From NCBI GenBank assembly GCA_964447155.1, contig CAYURM010000009.1, positions 32,673 to 96,672 of the forward strand: DNA of 64,000 nucleotides. Direction: 5' to 3'. The translations under genes were made by a program, and so were the position numbers. Of this stretch, positions 61,047-64,000 are shown one piece after another (within the stretch, counting starts at the first letter, position 1; every line of letters starts with the position of its first letter). Under the pieces are notes generated by a model. It searched no databases. It worked only from the letters and a program-made list of their open reading frames with translations, and was not told where the DNA came from. The stretch comes from SMBSF63 sp034003545. Its GTDB lineage: Bacteria; Chloroflexota; Anaerolineae; Anaerolineales; Anaerolineaceae.

Positions 61047-62224
61047 AGCAGATTGAACAGGCGCATCTTCCTATCGCAGCACAAACCCATCCGGGCATGT
61101 CTGGCAAAAATAATGAAGACAGCTTTGCCGTTTCTGCCTGCGTCAAAGAAGATCACAACGAGACCCCGGTGGTACTGGCGGTGCTTTGTGATGGCATTGG
61201 CGGCCATCGCGCGGGCGAAGTGGCTTCCGAGCTGGCGGTTAACCGCATCAGCCAGAGGGTGGTTGAAAGCGACGGCAATCATATTCTTGAAACAATGGAG
61301 TCAGCAATTCAGGAAGCCGGACAGGAAATTTACGACCATGCTCAGGCAGATGAAGCCCGACATGGAATGGGTGCTACCTGTGCTGCTGCCTGCATTGTGG
61401 GCAACCGTCTGTATACTGCCACCGTGGGGGATTCACGGATCTATCTGATGCGTGGGGAAAACATCAGCCAGCTGAGTATTGACCATACCTGGATCCAGGA
61501 AGCTTTGCAAGCCGGGATTATGACCCCCGAACAGGTAGAAGGCCATCCCAACGCCCACGTCATCCGCCGCTATCTGGGGTCTCCCACTGTGCCCGAGGTG
61601 GACTTGCGCCTGACCCTGCGGGCGGGGGAGTCGTCGGAGGATGCCCTGGACAATCAAGGGCTGCCGCTGCTCAACGAAGACATGGTCTTGCTGTGCAGTG
61701 ATGGTCTCAGCGATCTGGTCAAGGCAGAAGAAATCCTCACTGTCTGCCATAATTATTCATTGGATCAGGTACCGCAGGCCTTGATTGACCTGGCAAACGC
61801 CCGCGGCGGGCATGACAATATTACGGTGGTGATTGCCAGAATGACGGAGGCTTATGCCTCCAAACCGAAACCCCGGCTGCTGTCTGCCCCGGTTAACTGG
61901 AAATCGCTCGCCACAGCGGCGTTGATCGTGATCGGGCTGGCAATCGTGCTGGGCCTGGCGGTTGGCGGCTGGCTGTGGCTGCGTGACAGACGGGATGGTG
62001 ATATCGCCCCCGGAACTGCTGTGGAAGAAACCCTCCAGCTCACGCAGCCTGTTGGGCAAGGCACGCCCGTGCCAGAATGGATGATGCAGCCCACTGCCGG
62101 GGAAGAGGAAATTGTGCTGCCGGCTGAGATGGACGATGGCCCTACCCTGACCCCCTGGCCCACCCATACCTTGCAAGTCTCGGCTACCCTGCCAGTGATC
62201 CCCTCCTTCACCCCGACACCATAG
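61043..62224 (+). CDS. PP2C-family Ser/Thr protein phosphatase with membrane helix
   Basis: A 393-residue PP2C/Stp-like phosphatase. Metal-binding motifs are NNEDSF (23-28), VLCDGIGGH (Asp50), GMGATCAAA, VGDSRIYL and the C-terminal LCSDGLSDL plus GGHDNITVV. A single membrane helix follows (about 293-315) and then a Pro/Thr-rich extracellular tail. The ATG overlaps the stop of the FHA gene by 4 bp. The pair suggests a phospho-signalling module; no Hanks-type kinase is in the window. Confidence 0.94.
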   Translation: MKQIEQAHLPIAAQTHPGMSGKNNEDSFAVSACVKEDHNETPVVLAVLCDGIGGHRAGEVASELAVNRISQRVVESDGNHILETMESAIQEAGQEIYDHAQADEARHGMGATCAAACIVGNRLYTATVGDSRIYLMRGENISQLSIDHTWIQEALQAGIMTPEQVEGHPNAHVIRRYLGSPTVPEVDLRLTLRAGESSEDALDNQGLPLLNEDMVLLCSDGLSDLVKAEEILTVCHNYSLDQVPQALIDLANARGGHDNITVVIARMTEAYASKPKPRLLSAPVNWKSLATAALIVIGLAIVLGLAVGGWLWLRDRRDGDIAPGTAVEETLQLTQPVGQGTPVPEWMMQPTAGEEEIVLPAEMDDGPTLTPWPTHTLQVSATLPVIPSFTPTP

Positions 62225-62247
62225 ATGATTCCTGTATTGAAAACGGA

Positions 62248-62285
62248 AACGCACGCTTTGACGCATGCCCGGCGTGCGTTTTTTA
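62248..62285 (+). terminator. Rho-independent terminator
   Basis: AACGCACGC-tttgacgcatgcccg-GCGTGCGTT followed by TTTTT. Ends the FHA-PP2C operon. Confidence 0.88.
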
Positions 62286-62385
62286 TCGTGATCGGGCGTT
62301 AAGGAGATTGCAGGTGCAGTTTTCCTCATTGCAGGAGCCCGGCAGACTCATCTTTTGAGAACTTCAGTCGTCATGATAATCTAAA

Positions 62386-62757
62386 TTATTTGTGTAAATA
62401 GGATTCCATGCTGGTGACAAAATTTGCTACATCCAGCGGCTTGGTGAGGAATCCATTGCAGCCAGCCTCAATCGCTTCCTGCCGGTCGCGCGGCAGGATA
62501 TGCGCTGAAACAGCTACCAGCGGTGTTTCAGCAATGTCCGGGATGCTGCGGATGCGCTTTGCCAGATTCCACCCATCAATGCCGGGGATTGCCAGGTCCA
62601 GCAGCACCAGGTCCGGTTTTTCACTGGTCACCAGTTTCAGCCCTGTGTGTCCGTCTGAAGCCGTCAGCACTTCATACTCCGCTTTGTTCAGCAGGAACTT
62701 GATCAGTTCCATGTTGTCGTCATCATCTTCAATGACCAGGATAAGACCCTTGGGCAT
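62386..62757 (-). CDS. Single-domain response regulator (CheY-like)
   Basis: A 123-residue receiver domain only: acidic cluster EDDDD (10-14), phospho-acceptor Asp54 (LLDLAIPGIDG), Ser (AVSAHIL) and Lys (FLTKPLD). Resembles DivK-type or polar-differentiation regulators. No kinase adjacent. AAAGGA precedes the ATG. Confidence 0.92.
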   Translation of the reverse strand: MPKGLILVIEDDDDNMELIKFLLNKAEYEVLTASDGHTGLKLVTSEKPDLVLLDLAIPGIDGWNLAKRIRSIPDIAETPLVAVSAHILPRDRQEAIEAGCNGFLTKPLDVANFVTSMESYLHK

Positions 62758-62858
62758 GGCGTTTCCTTTCAGGCACAGATTATCGTAGCACCACTATACA
62801 CAAAACTTGCCTCTGCGTCAAATAAAAAACGGAAATGTTTTTGCAGGGATGAAATGAC

Positions 62859-63945
62859 TTATTTTCGGGTGAACAGCAGCTCAGCAGAGTAAGCAAGATT
62901 TTTTCCAACAGGAATATTTTCAAATCTCATTTCTTCCAGCCAGCTGGCTGGAAGGTCCATGTAGTTGGCGTTAATAATAAGATAGCTCTGATCTGGCAGG
63001 TGATCGATTTTTGTTAAATCCAAGGAGGATGTTCCGGTCAGTTGATTGGCAATATCCGGCCTGTCAAATTGATAGGTCAAGTAATACTCAAGGCTGAGCG
63101 CATTCCATGCAGGGATTACGAAAATGGCTTCACCAGGTTGATATTGTTGGGACAGGAGTTCGCTGATTTCTCTGGATTCGCTTTTTTCCATTCGATAATT
63201 TTCAATATTAACTGGCATGCTGAAAATGACGATGCCTGCCACGATGAACAGCGAAATGATTTTGTGTATGTTTGAAAGGGCAATCTTGTTTTCTTTCATC
63301 AGCATAGCATCTTCTTGATTAAGTATAGCAATTTCATAAACGGCCAGCGCAGCGATAAGGGAAGCAATGGGCAGTAAAAAGAAAATCTGTCGTGCGGCAA
63401 AGAAATAGCCGGTAACGGCATCTGCGGCAATCGTTACCAGTATTTGGATGAAGGAGCTTATCAATATCCATTTCAGGATGCTATCCTTTTTTTTTGAATA
63501 TGATATAAATCCCTGTAATGACTAGAAGCCCCAGCAAAGCGTAGTAAAGCCATCCTGACAGACTGGAAAGTGAATAGTAAGGCAGCAATCCAATTCCCTG
63601 CATGACAAGAAACGGGATCAGGGTTAGCAGCATTCTTTTGATTATTATCCCGATTTTTTTATCTTTGCGGCGCACATATAAATAGCCTGCCCCGCTGCAT
63701 ATCGCCAGGCTGACATAAATATGGAAATAGATGCCAATCACTGTGAATACTCCCCATAGAAGGAAGTTCTTCCATATTGGTTTTTGAATTGCGTGCACCA
63801 TCAGCCAGGCTGTCAAATAGTAGAAAAACAGCAGCGCAGAATAGAAGCGCAATTCTTGTGCAAACAGGATGGCAAAAGGAGAGATGGCGGTGAACAGACA
63901 TGCCAGAAGTGCCACAGGTCTGTTAGTGAGTTTTTTGAAAAGAAA
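62859..63945 (-). pseudogene. Broken GT-C (PMT/GT39-like) glycosyltransferase
   Basis: Two frames belong together. 63481-63945 gives FLFKKLTNRPVALLACLFTA and the AQELRFYSALLFFYYLTAW block of GT39-like transferases; 62859-63490 gives the C-terminal helices and a soluble tail (LEYYLTYQFDRPD). The frames join across nine A residues (63487-63495 as T on the plus strand), so a one-base slip is the cause. At the 5' side an in-frame TAA (63946-63948) cuts off the expected N-terminal helices and catalytic loop. It may be a real decay or an assembly error at the homopolymer. Confidence 0.7.
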
Positions 63946-64000
63946 TTAGAACCTATCCGAAAAATAGTAAAAAGGGTTGAAAAAGGAGACGAAACCTGAT

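Overview
The window looks like a chromosomal segment of a mesophilic member of the Chloroflexota, most likely an Anaerolineae-type bacterium. This is inferred from gene content, not from any marker gene. The supporting traits are Thr/Pro-rich cell-surface lipoproteins, a CAP-LysM protein, an NBR1-type Ig domain lipoprotein, a GH114 lipoprotein, an F420-type (LLM) oxidoreductase, moderately high GC outside a few islands, and short-spaced leaderless promoters. No rRNA, tRNA, CRISPR array or intact transposase was recognised.

Layout. 1-21.6 kb is mostly housekeeping: a truncated class B penicillin-binding protein, maf, xpt-guaA, membrane proteins, an IMPase-like phosphatase, a response regulator, an HD hydrolase, a YbaK-type deacylase, two DMT transporters, an Rrf2 regulator, a ChaB/LLM-oxidoreductase stress group and an M42 peptidase. 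A polytopic membrane protein at 17.2 kb has no ATG/GTG/TTG upstream of its first membrane helix and seems to start at ATT. 20.7-22.4 kb encodes a split glutaminase/NAD synthetase pair.

22.5-30.7 kb is a carbohydrate island: the wreck of a GH31 (sulfoquinovosidase-like) gene, then a DeoR regulator, ascorbate-family PTS IIB and IIC, a split transketolase (N and C subunits), PTS IIA and a second, full-length transketolase. None of the ascorbate-degrading Ula enzymes is present. Shared promoter-region sequence upstream of the regulator and of the last transketolase suggests a single regulon. This looks like an uncharacterised PTS-to-transketolase pathway.

30.7-42.1 kb is a surface-glycan region on the minus strand. 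One part matches the acetamido-sugar route (DegT aminotransferase, Gfo/Idh/MocA dehydrogenase, hexapeptide acetyltransferase, small DMT flippase-like protein). The other part has the composition of an arn (aminoarabinose) operon with ArnA split in two: formyltransferase, SDR, aminotransferase, membrane GT2 and a GT-C-like membrane protein. An AT-rich type II restriction-modification pair lies between them.

42.3-48.7 kb contains a frameshifted small gene and a tightly coupled four-gene operon of unknown function, built around a 1103-residue secreted/membrane-anchored protein with a possible C-terminal nucleotidyltransferase-like motif and flanked by two zinc-ribbon proteins. 48.8-64 kb holds an ABC exporter, lipoproteins, response regulators, nanE, gene debris (Clp/DUF4143 ATPase), a streptomycin-kinase-like protein, a GH114 lipoprotein preceded by a coupled 45-residue ORF, an FHA protein coupled to a PP2C phosphatase, and a broken GT-C glycosyltransferase at the right edge.

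Across the window, several SD-less genes carry a -10-like hexamer exactly 7 nt before the ATG, suggesting leaderless transcripts, and intergenic spaces carry a family of short GTAGG-headed palindromes.
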